Shown in pieces: positions 1-9,962 of a stretch of DNA of 20,577 nucleotides. Position numbers and translations under genes: made by a program. The notes under the pieces were generated by a model that was not told the DNA's origin, searched no databases, and saw nothing but the letters and a program-made list of their open reading frames with translations. Source of the DNA: Gonapodya sp. JEL0774 (Eukaryota > Monoblepharomycota > Monoblepharidomycetes > Monoblepharidales > Gonapodyaceae); assembly GCA_027604505.1 (NCBI GenBank), contig JADIIX010000248.1:1-20577 (forward strand), read 5' to 3'. Positions within the stretch are counted from its first letter, which is position 1, and the number at the start of each line of letters is the position of its first letter.

Positions 1-1
1 C

Positions 2-106
2 TGCGTCGTGGTGTGCATTCAATATCGACTCGGTATATTTGGGTTCTTTGCAACGGAAGAGCTGCGCAACGAAGCTCTAGCGAATGGGACTGGGTATGGT
101 AACTAC
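2..106 (+). pseudogene. Type-B carboxylesterase fragment (edge-truncated)
   Basis: An open frame of 35 codons reads VVVCIQYRLGIFGFF, then ATEELRNEALANGTGYGNY. This matches the conserved stretch of type-B carboxylesterases/lipases (alpha/beta hydrolases) in which a strand ending in YRLG-x-x-GF precedes a GNYG motif, upstream of the nucleophile elbow. A GTGAGC donor follows directly at 107 in phase 0, exactly after GNY, so it looks like a true exon end. The next expected piece (G-x-x-DQ-x-x-AL-x-WV) is not found in any frame downstream; kinase coding begins within about 25 bases instead. The 5' part lies outside the window. It is either a relic cut by rearrangement, the edge of an upstream gene with a long intron, or an assembly join. 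Family identification is from motif memory, not a search. Confidence 0.55.
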
Positions 107-128
107 GTGAGCTGACTATGCTAGCGAT

Positions 129-3100
129 TTGTTCGTGTCCTTTTTACCCAATGACTCACCAAGTCGCGAATGGGTCAGCAAGACAGTCCAAGACTACGCA
201 AGTCACCCCGAGAAGTTTTCAGATGCACCGGACTTCTGGGAAATCAACAGAAGTGAGGTTGAATATGAGAGGAGCGAAGACAACAAGCTTGGAACGGGTG
301 GGTTTGGTAATGTCTATAGGGACATCTGGCGTGGATGGATTCCGGTCGCTGTAAAGGAGATCAAGCGGACAGTCGAGAAGTACGGTGACATTGACAAGGT
401 GAGCGTTAGTGATTGACCCACATAACGATTATTCTTCACAGATACTCAGATTTTCAACGGCGAAGCTCAAGTTTGGTTCAAAATGACATCTCGGCATGCT
501 CTCCCACTCTACGGATACTGTCGCAGCACGGACAACCCCTTTTTCATTTCTCCGATAATGGAGAATAAAGACGTAACAAATTTTCTGCGGAGGTTTAAAC
601 GAGAAGAACGCCAATCGAAGGCTCTATATCTGGTTCGTAGACTTTATGATCATCCAAACACTTTTACAATTCGGTATCGTGATTCTTCATAGATGCTTGA
701 TATTGCTGCTGGAATGCACGACCTTCATGACGAGGGACTGATCCACACTGATCTCAAACCAGCCAATACATTGGTTGACACCGAAGAACGAGGTGTTCTC
801 GCAGATTTCGGCTTTGCCAACAAAGGGTCTTCGTTTTTCACACTTGAGAGCTTATACAGGTTGACTGATGGCTCAAAAAATGTCGGTACACTAGGATTTA
901 TATCACCGGAGCGTTTGCATTCTTCGACGTTTGCTGAAGCCGAAGACGACACTATGCAACGTCCCGCGAGCGACACTTACCGGGACCCCACTATGTTTTC
1001 ATACACAAAAACTAAGCCGCCAACAAAAGAGGGTGACGTTTATGCCTTTGGCGTGATGATCCCAATGGTGCGTGACACTTAGCTGCAGCACACGTTAACC
1101 TTCCTGACGATATCTCAGATGTGGACAGGGCTGCATCCTTACCCCAAACTCCTCAACAAACAGTCACGAGCAGACTACATCAATAAAATTCGTTCTGGAG
1201 AATGTCGCCCAGTACTACCGAAAAGCATGCCTGTTGGACTCCGCGAGCTTTCGAAGCAATGCTGGGATCACGATCCCACCAAGCGACCAACGTTTCAGAA
1301 AGTTTTCGAAAAGTTGAAGGAAATCATGTGAGCAACATTTTGAATGGTCTCGTTAGTCTTTTCCCATGCATTGACTGTGAACTCTCCTTTCTCTTCTCTC
1401 GCAGCCGTGAATGGGCCGGTAAAGGCATCAGTGACTCTTCTGATCCACCGATCCCCAGCAACGCGGACATTCTGAAAGAGCACCTTCCTGACTTGCCTGA
1501 AAGTCCGGCAGAGATATATGCTCTAGCAAAACGCTGTCAGACTGGTTTAACCTGCGACACTAAGCGGGCACTACAATTGCTTGCGAGGGCAGCAGAGCTA
1601 AAACACCCTGACGCACAGTACGAGCTTGCTGAGTTCTATAGGATAGGACTCGGATTGTATCACCGAGACTTTGATCTGGCGATGAAATGGCTCCAAGAAG
1701 CAGCCGCTCAAAATCATCCTCAAGCGCAGTGTATGCTTGCCGATTTCCTGAGATACCGGAAGGGTGACTGGGGAACTAACTTGGTGGAGATAGCCGAACT
1801 TTACCACAAAGCCGCCAATCAAGATTATGCTCCAGCGCAGTACACCCTCGGAATCTGCTATCGCAAAGGCATGGGGGTAGAAAAGGATGAGAAATCTGCT
1901 GCAACATGGCTCCACCTTGCCGCAGAGCAAAATCATACACGGGCGCAGAACAATCTTGCAATGTGCTACAGGGATGGAATTGGAGTGGATAAAAACGAGC
2001 AAAATGCCTTGCTATGGCTTCGGCGAGCTGCCGAACAAGGCGACCCTGGGGCGCAGTACAATATCGGACTTTCGTATTTCAGAGGAAGAAGTGTTGAAAA
2101 GAACGAGCGCTCCGCTGCATTGTGGTTCCGGCGGGCGGGTGATCAAGGTCTGGCTGAGGCACAGTTCGCTCTTGGACTCTGCTATTTAGGAGGGAATGGT
2201 GCCGAAAACAACCGGCACCTTGCTGTAACGTGGATCCGACGGGCTGCTGAGCAAGGCTTTCCTTTGGCACAGACCAGCCTTGGAGTCCTTTACGAAGCAA
2301 GCGGCGTGCAAAAAGATGCTCGAGCTGCAGCACTGTGGTTCTCCCGGGCAGCTGAACAAGGCCTTGCTTTGGCACAAAACTGTCTTGGGCACAGCTTTGC
2401 CCAGGGGATTGGTGTACCTAAGAATGACCAAATGGCCGCAACGTTTTTCCAGTTGGCAGCAGAACAAGGAGACGTGAAAGCGCAGTTTAATCTTGGAACC
2501 TTGTACTCCCAAGGTAGGGGCGTAGCAAAAGATGAGGAGGCTGCGGCAATGTGGTACCAGCGAGCTGCAGAGCAAGGAAGCGCTGATGCCCAGCACAATC
2601 TTGGACTGTTTTATGTCCAAGGCATTGGAGTGGGCAAGGATCTGCGAGCTGCCGCACGTTGGTTCCGCCGAGCAGTGGAGCAAGGTCTGGCTATTGCGCA
2701 GTACAATTTGGGAGTGAGTTACGAGCACGGGAGAGGGGTGAAACAAGATATGCCAACTGCGCTCATGTGGATGATGCGGGCTGCCGAACAAGGCGAAGTT
2801 CAAGCCCAGGTCTCCCTCGGAGCAATGTACCTCCAAGGGAATGGTGTGACTGTGGATGAACGAGCTTCTACGAAGTGGTTCAAACGGGCAGCGGAGCAGG
2901 GTAACGCCAAGGCCCAGCACAATCTTGCCATTAGCTATGCCGAAGGCTGTGGAATAACCAAGGACAACCAAGCTGCTGCAATGTGGTATCTTCGGGCTGC
3001 GGATCAAGGTGAAAGTATGGCGCAGAATAATATCGGAGTTTGTTATGCACACGGCACTGGGATTGGGAAGGACATCAACGCCGCAGTAATGTGGTTCAAC

Positions 3101-4147
3101 CGGGCGGCAAGCCAAGGTAATGCTGAAGCACAGTTCAACCTTGGACGAACGTATGAACTAGGGAATGGATTGGCCAAGGATATGCAATCTGCTGCAATGT
3201 GGTACGAGCAAGCGGCAGAGCAAGGCCACCCTCAAGCGCAGACGTGCCTTGCTCTTTGCTACGCCAAAGGAAATGGCGTAGACAAGAACCAGGAAGCTGC
3301 TATAAAGTGGTTCCAACGGGCCGCAGACCAAGGCATAGCTGAAGCACAGTATCACATTGGAGGTTGCCTCTCAGAAGGAATCGTACTACCCAAGGACGAA
3401 CGAGCCGGCGCAATGTGGTTTCGTCGGTCCGCCGATCAAGGCTTTCCGTCGGCGCAGTATCAGATGGGAATATGCTATGCCGAAGGGAGAGGTGTCCAAA
3501 AGGACGAGCGAGCTGCTGCAATGTGGTTCATGCGGTCTACGGGTCAAGACACTGAAGAGAACCGCCTCAAAATTGAACACAGCCACGCTCAAGGCAAACT
3601 TGTTGTTAACAGAGAGGAACGCACTCCTGATAAGACACTCGCGCCAGCTGCAGAACGAGGCAACGCCGAGACAGGAAGCATAACAGCATCACACGGCAAC
3701 CCGCCAAACAGAAAGGAACCCAGCATTATGGAGACTTTGTACATTGCAGCGCAAGACGGTGACATTAACGCTCAATATCTGCTCGCTCAAATGCTTAAAA
3801 CAAGAACAGATGTTCCTCCTGCTAGAGTTACCACTTTATACCGTTTAAGTGCGGACTCTGGTCATAAAGATGCACAATTTAACCTTGCCCTTCGCTATAT
3901 GACTGGTCAAGGTGTGGATAAGAGTAACAAGAGGGAGAGGGCGGTGTACCGGTTTCGCCAGGCGGCTGAGCAAGGTCATGTTGAAGCACAGTTTCGTCTG
4001 GGGAAGGCCTATGCCGAGGGGCATGGCGTTCTTCGAAGCTACCAGCAAGCACAACACTGGTATGGTCTCGCAGCGTCCAATGGACACGCGCATGCCCAAA
4101 GAGTAATTGAGGCTCTTAAGCTGGATAGTCAAGGGACCAAAAGTTAG
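129..4147 (+). CDS. TKL-type protein kinase with long C-terminal Sel1 repeat array
   Basis: Five exons are read: from about 129 to 398, 450-632, 693-1067, 1119-1327 and 1405-4147, with introns of 51, 60, 51 and 77 nt; all junctions keep phase (0,0,0,2). No ATG lies in frame in the first exon and a stop lies in frame at 108-110, so the N-terminus is missing or in an unseen exon; about 1259 residues are visible. The kinase domain has the glycine loop GTGGFGNVY, VAVK lysine, alpha-C glutamate in GEAQVW, HTDLKPAN catalytic loop, DFG, GTLGFISPERL and a C-lobe ending CWDHDPTKRPTF. All catalytic residues are present, but HRD is HTD (non-RD). An insert of about 35 residues follows SPE. From about residue 375 to the end are roughly 24 Sel1 (TPR-like) repeats. 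Kinases of this layout are common in early-diverging fungi; cytosolic Ser/Thr signalling with Sel1 as a protein-binding scaffold is inferred. Confidence 0.85.
1500..4120 (+). repeat. Sel1-like repeat array (about 24 units of ~36 residues)
   Basis: Units of about 108 bp encode the pattern A-Q-x-x-L-G-x-x-Y-x-x-G-x-G-V-x-K-D-x-x-x-A-x-x-W-x-x-x-A-A-E-Q-G. Eighteen consecutive units carry the AQ start, from HPDAQYELAEFY near 1600 to FPSAQYQMGICY near 3450. Two degenerate units follow (about 3540-3720), where the motif is lost and the chain becomes polar, then four more units run to the end. Sel1 repeats form alpha-solenoids that bind proteins. Units differ clearly from one another at the DNA level, so the array is old compared with the TPR array further right. 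Confidence 0.9.
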
Positions 4148-7100
4148 CTTTCAAGTACATTTTCTTTATTTTCTACCTGTGTGCACTCTGGTGTGCTGTG
4201 TGAAACGTTAAGCGTCAGGCTAGAGAGTACATTAACGTATCAATGTATGCCTGAAATTTTAATGCATTTTGCTGGGACCGAAGGAGAACGGGAGTAGCAA
4301 TAACAGTCCGACTCTCCTAAAACGATCGAAAACTGGTGTCTGTTTTGCGAAGCTTGGGCGACAACCGAATTTGACAGTTAAAAAGAATGCGGATACGTTG
4401 CTAGACGCTACTGTATGCAATGACTGTAACAGTGCGATCGAAAAATGTCAGAATTATTCAGCTGTGGGATCTGGGTCGGGATTCGCGAAGCTTTTCAGCT
4501 TTCAAAGGAATTAACGAGTTCGATCAACCACAAATCAATTCGTCCGACCACTCGAGATTGCAGCGGACGCTGAATATCGCCATCCTGCACTGTCTTCGAC
4601 TCTTTGCATGTCGCTTCGCGAGCTGGAATCACCGTGTCCGCGAAACCTCCCAGCGCCGGAATGGGAGCACCCAGCTCCAGTGGCGGATCTGAAATGGGAA
4701 CAAGTCCTCACGTTCAGCCACCAAGGTATGCTCTTGCAATCGCTCTCTGGCGAATCCGGATGTCAGATGGAGCGTCCCTTTTGAGATCCCAACATCCTTC
4801 ATAATGCTCTCTCGATCATGGTCTGTTGGGTCAATCTGTTTCCCCTTTTATGCTCTTTTCCAACCGTTTACATTCCTCTCATGTACGTAGTGTCGACGTG
4901 GGCTCTTTCGCTCTCCGAATGTGAATCTTCCACGCGTCCACATCTTGCGTGCACATCTTTCCTCTCTACTGACCGCATTCGTGAGCCAAGACATCGCTTC
5001 AAAAGCTCCTTCTCCCCAACAGCTTCAAGATCTACCGGTGCCTGGACGCAAGCCGGTTTGCCACGTCGTGGGGAAGGTTCGAGGGGTTTGCACCGGCCGA
5101 GGGGCACGGGTTCGTCACACTATATGGCGTAAAAATGAAAGGATAGGTTGAGGATCTGTTCGGGGAAGGGAGTGGGGCCAGGAGGAAGGACAAGAGGATG
5201 AGATTGGGCTTGCCCGGGGTGTGTGCGCAACGGAAGTCGCAAGGTGGCCCGCGAGGTCTCACAAGACACAGGAGCGTTGCTGGCCTCGAGTTGAGTATTG
5301 AGAAAACAAATACAACCACGCACGCACGCGGTACGGGATTTTGGGTGTTGGGTGTGGAGTGTTGTGAGTCGTGACACCCCACCGCACCAGTGCGATGCGG
5401 CGGGGCCAGGGAGGGAAGATATTGTGGCAACTGGTCACGGACTGTGCTGGTCATGATGACGATTGCGCATTCAGCATTCCCCGCTCACTGTTCAACCTCC
5501 GTCCCAACTCAATCGCCCCCACCCACATGCCTCACGCCTTATTCTCCCTTCCCCCACCTCCATTGCCCCACGGTACCAAGTAACTTCCAGCGTTCGAAAT
5601 TTGTGCAAGTAATTCAAAGTTCCTTCGGTCATAGTCAAGTCTCGAGCCTCGAGGATGGAGGCGCTGACCTACGACCCACGGCCAAGACACGGCAACAAGG
5701 CGACACGACACGTGGGCCATGAGCCGTGAGTTGGTGCGGGTGGTGGGTGGAAGCGGGGTGGGGGCCCCGGGGTGCGGGGCTCTGTAAGTGCGGTGGTGCG
5801 AGAGGTGGAGCAGGTAGGCGTCAGTTTCGGAGAACGGTATGTGAGAACGAGCAGGTGGAGCACTCTCGTAAGTCGCTTGTCGGTGTGCGAGGAACGGAGT
5901 GCGTGCGTGGTGGTGGTGGGAGTGGTGGGTACCATCTCGGCTCGCTTTGCTCTCCCCATGCCCGATCCGACTCAGCGCCCCATCTCCACCTCCGAGCCCA
6001 CCGGGACCGAGCTTATGACAAAGGCAACGTTTTTTTGCCACAAAATTCACAATGGGGTCACAATGATTGGATGTTAAGTTGATTTTCATTTATCACGAGA
6101 ATCTCAATTGACCAGTTCCCTGACAAACGTCGCTGGAACACCACAACACCGCAACAACAAGCCCCCCTTCTGGCCACTGAATTTGGTGCTGTTGCGGTGC
6201 TGCAGTGTTGCAGTGTTTGGGAGAGGTGGAATGACTGGCACGTTTGAATCTTCCAGCATGGTTATGAAGATGAGTTGATCAGGTTTGAAAATCAAGGACC
6301 CAAAAAGTGTAGTTGGGAAGTTTCGAATATTAGAGTTATGATGTTGCAGCAATGAAAATGTCGGTCACAAAGTTGATTTGATGTGAAACAGTAGTCGAGA
6401 TTGAGGTCACAAGTTGTTCAGATTTGAAATGAAAATCATACTTCCGTGACAAAGTGTGTTGATTTTGTTTTGATACGAGAATCACAATTGGGCACGTTGA
6501 CGTTCTTTGGGACAGACGTCTCTGAAACTGCAACACTATGACAGTGCAACACCGCAATACCACAACAACAGCCTCTCCGACTCGAACTTTAGAAGACTTG
6601 AATGTACTTGACGATGCATATATCGCGGTATCGCAATGTCGCGGAGAGTTAGCATGGGTTACATGTTGAGCTCATCCATCAATAATGATTAGATTGAGGT
6701 CACCAAGTTGTTTTCGACAGTATGCTGGGAAGTACAGCGGGGACCGGAAAGCAAGACGTTTGTCCTAAACCGCGCAAAGGTTTTCATGGACTACGCAACT
6801 GCGGGTCCGAGGATGTAACTAATTCCAGAAGGCGTCTTCATCAACACCATGCTCATCTTCTGGCGTCTGAAGTCCAGGACAGAACGACCTGCAGTCCAGT
6901 TTGCTTCGCTGGATTTGCGATGGTCAAAGTTGCTGTGGCACCTTAGGTCACCCAGCAGCGTGACCCTTTCCAAGGACTCCAAACGACAGCAACCAATTGA
7001 TCCTTGTTGGTTCGGCTCTTCCGCTCTTGTGTGGACCGTCGAGATCGAAAACACGTCGTGCTTACAATAGAAGAAACTTTCCTCCGAAGAATTCTCAACG

Positions 7101-7157
7101 CGTTTTGGACGCGGTCTGGGGGACGGTGGTGGCAAAACATTTCTCCCGGCCAATCGG
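4148..7157. other. Gene-poor stretch, no supportable gene
   Basis: About 3 kb between the Sel1 kinase and the kinase-PNP gene. Open frames in it are short, low-complexity or overlap on both strands, and none shows a known motif or phase-consistent exon chain. The part 5100-6000 is GC-rich with G- or C-biased runs. The part 6070-6715 holds diverged direct and inverted repeats (listed separately). About 6720-7157 should hold the promoter and 5' leader of the next gene; no defined element can be named. No clear AATAAA-type poly(A) signal was seen after 4147. Confidence 0.6.
6078..6575. repeat. Pair of diverged direct repeats with internal inverted repeat
   Basis: The segment starting GTTGATTTT at 6078 recurs at 6458, an offset of 380 bp; ACGAGAATC (6095 and 6475) and CAATTG (6105 and 6485) keep the same offset. 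Both copies end in a CA-rich run containing CAACACCGCAA, then CACAACAACAG-like sequence (about 6136-6161 and 6531-6573). A segment at 6189-6211 is close to the reverse complement of these ends. A further shared stretch, AGATTGAGGTCAC(C)AAGTTGTT, occurs at 6397-6418 and 6691-6712. The arrangement looks like a decayed non-autonomous transposon or nested copies of one; no target duplication could be fixed. Confidence 0.5.
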
Positions 7158-9525
7158 ATGGATTCACCTACCGGCGCCCAAGGACTACGAGGGTGGGAGC
7201 TGACAAAGGACAGCGTCCAGTGCACGTTTAATCTCCGATCCTGGATCGGAGGTGGCGGCTTCGGCGATGTCTACCGTGGAACGTATTTGGGCGCCCCTGT
7301 CGCGGTAAAACTGCTTCGAGGGTCTGACGTATCGCTGAAGGAGGCAAGTTCTAAAGTGATGTTGAGCAAACTCTCGGAGTTGAGATTGGGTTGGCTTGTG
7401 TCAGGATTTTTTGCGGGAAGTACAAGGCTGGCTCGGTCTCCGATTCCCCAACGTCCTTCTCCTGTACGGCGCCTGTACAGATCCTCAAGCTATGTTCATG
7501 GTCTCACCTCTCATGGAAAACGGGGATTTGTTGAACTACCTCCAAAATGTTCGTCCAGACGCTGACAGAGTACTGCTGGTGAGTTCTTCCCCCAAACCAT
7601 TTGCGGCTGCCGCTGCCAATGTTCACAACCCCTGCGTTTGACCCTTGGCATAGCTGTGTGACGTGGCTCGTGGTATGGCCTACTTGGAGTCACGCGGAAT
7701 CGTGCATGCTGACCTGAAACCTGGAAATGTTCTTGTGGACAAGGACGGAAGAGCTGTCATCGCAGACTTTGGGCTTTCCAAGTTTGAGGCAACGTCTGTA
7801 TCTGGCTCGCGTCCAGGGACTACCATGTACATGGATCCGGAGCGGCTGCGGCTCTTCATGCGAGACACCTCTCAAAGGACCAGGACGCCTGTCTCGACGA
7901 TGGCAGGAGATATTTACTCATTTGGCATTCTATGCTATGTGGTGATTTTGATTTTGATTTTGATACCTTTTAGCTCCTATTAATGGTGTCGTTGCAGGTT
8001 TGGACCAAGGACGGTCAGCCGTACGGACCGATTGAAAGCGTCCGAGACCTCATGACAGACATCGTGTATGAGGGCAAGCGGCCCAATGTATCTGACGCTC
8101 GCCTCCAAGACATGCCCCCGGCTCTCAAGGGCCTGATGCAGAGATGTTGGGAGGGGAAATCTTCAGCGCGGCCGAAAACGTTCAAGGAGGTTCTTGAGGT
8201 TCTCGAAACTTTGCTGCACTCGAGCGCAAGTACGGTTGACACCAGACTCGAATCTTTGGAGCACCCCCCACGCTTGACCAACCTTCGCCCTCCTTCGACG
8301 GCAGGCACCGTAGCAGGCGCAGCGGCTGCTGGAGAAGGTGGGGCTTTTGGAGTACTTTTTGTTTTCTTCGAGTCTAGTACACATAACATCACGGTTAGAA
8401 CTAGGTGTTGCAACTGCAAACACATCGACCCAGGACCAGCATCGTGACGTTGTGACCAGTCGAGGTCCTCTCCGTTCGGATAAAGAAGCACCAACAGCCA
8501 CGATACTGAACGCGTATCCCAGAGGTAGGCCGAAATATCAGATTTTACTTTTCAAATGAAGTTCCTTTGAACAACAGTAAAATACCGTTTCTTTGATAGC
8601 TCCCCCTCTTCGGCCCAACCAGTACACTGTCGGATGGATATGCGCCCTGCCCATTGAGCTGGCTGCTGCAACAGCACTCTTGGATGAGCAGCATCCGACA
8701 CTTGAGCGGATTGCCGGTGATGGAAATATCTACACGTTCGGCCGGATGGGCGGGCACAATGTCATTCTCGCGTGTCTTCCGGCGGGCACACCGGGAGGCA
8801 TCTCCGCCGCGACTGTCGCAGCGCAGCTCATGAGGACGTTCACTTCCGTGGAGTTCGGTCTCATGGTGGGCATCGGAAGCGGCGTCCCCAGTGAGGACGC
8901 AGACATCCGACTGGGAGATGTCGTCGTTAGTATGCCCTTTGGAACGCACGGCGGTGTGGTTCAGTTTGACAGTGGCCAGTTGACTTCGAGTGGGTTCCAT
9001 CGAACTGGACACCTCGACAGCCCGCCGCGGATGCTGCTCAACGCGGTCACTCACCTTCAGGCCAGTCAACTCGTGGGGAAAAATAACCTTACGGAACATA
9101 TCGCCAAGCTGACTCGCCTCCGAGCGTTCTCTCGCGCCGCGACGGGCAAGGATGTTCTGTTTGACACAACATGCAACCACGTGCCAGGTGTACCTACACA
9201 GCGATCGTGCACACCATTGCCTCGACAACAGCGACCGGATGAAGAACCGTTTGTTCACTACGGTACGATCGCTTCAGGCAGCCGTGTCATGAGTGATGCT
9301 GTCCAACGAGATGCAGTGAGCAAGGAGCTTGGCGGGGTTCTCTGCTTCGAGACTGAGGCGGCGGGGTTGATGTCCAACTTCCCCTGCCTTGTGATTCGAG
9401 GTGTCTGCGACTACGCAGACTCGCACAAGAATAACAAGTGGCAGGGGTACGCTGCGGCGACCGCAGCAGCTTGCGCCAAAGAGATTCTGTCTGTGATACA
9501 ACCAGAAGCTCGCAGGATTAGCTGA
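7158..9525 (+). CDS. TKL-type kinase fused to a PNP_UDP (nucleoside phosphorylase-like) domain
   Basis: Six exons: 7158-7355, 7405-7578, 7654-7941, 7998-8337, 8378-8524 and 8600-9525, about 690 residues, all junctions in phase (0,0,0,1,1). Kinase (residues ~30-320): GGGGFGDVY loop, VAVK, alpha-C FLREVQ, HADLKPGN, DFG, TTMYMDPERL, CWEGKSSARP; HRD is HAD (non-RD). A Ser/Thr/Ala-rich linker (~320-383) leads to a PNP_UDP domain (~384-690) with YTVGWICALPIEL, VGIGSGVP, DIRLGDVVVS, and CDYADSHKN near the end. PNP_UDP domains bind nucleosides and are known as N-terminal domains of fungal NLRs; a kinase in front is unusual. Exon 1 could end at 7343 if a GC-AG intron is used. The start is the first ATG in frame; upstream exons are not excluded. 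The PNP exon has no ATG of its own and begins at an acceptor, which argues for fusion over two genes. Nucleoside or signal function is inferred. Confidence 0.8.
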
Positions 9526-9962
9526 AGCTCGACCCTCGATCTTAAAACCTTGCAAATCGGTGCACTGGAAGATGGTCGTGGGGGAGAATTCCTGTCTTTT
9601 CAATTTATTTCTTTTGTTAAGTAAAGAGTATACAAAATTACATGTGTGAATGTACAAAAGAGCGATACATGGATGCATTGGCGAACTAAAACTCACGTTG
9701 AACGTGCCTCGTTGGGGTTGACCCCTGATGCAACCGAAGCCACAGAGTGGACACCTATTCCTCAAAAGGATCTCCAAGAAGGCCAATTTGGAGATTCCTC
9801 GATCGAAAACTGCAGCGAAATCTCTAACCCAACGTCAAAGAAACTGAATTGAATGTCGGACAGGCGTGCCGGAGGTCAGGGGTGCCCCGAACACAATGTT
9901 TCTCCGGATCACACTTGTCAACTTACCCTACACACCGCTGAACAGCTCCCGATGGCACCACG
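9526..9962. other. Intergenic spacer between kinase-PNP and PNP-NLR genes
   Basis: The spacer of 437 bp starts with a T-rich run (about 9585-9640), suitable as a 3' end region, and has no spliceable continuation of the upstream PNP frame. An open frame of 68 codons at 9646-9852 has no ATG start (TTG) and no recognisable motif. It may be leader sequence of the NLR gene, and is not called as a gene. Confidence 0.5.

Noticed and set aside
2186-3115. 309-codon minus-strand open frame opposite the Sel1 repeats
   Set aside because: Periodic shadow of the Sel1 coding frame; no independent coding features.
129-4147. Kinase start at 129
   Set aside because: The codon is TTG, and no ATG occurs in the first exon; 129 only marks where the readable frame begins, not a start.
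5036-5098. Possible tRNA: CCGGTGC/GCACCGG ends and a GGTTCGA box
   Set aside because: Only about 62 nt between the pairing ends, no matching T stem, and no D or anticodon arm; coincidental hairpin.
5532-6089. 185-codon minus-strand open frame
   Set aside because: Low-complexity His/Pro/Arg/Ser composition, overlapping plus-strand frames of equal quality, no splice-supported chain or motif.
8593-9525. Separate PNP_UDP gene starting near 8593
   Set aside because: The first codon there is TTG and TTTGATAG just before the domain is a splice acceptor; the phase-1 join to the kinase exons explains it better.
9646-9852. Small gene of 68 codons in the spacer between the two PNP genes
   Set aside because: No ATG, no motif, and it lies in the likely leader region of the NLR gene.
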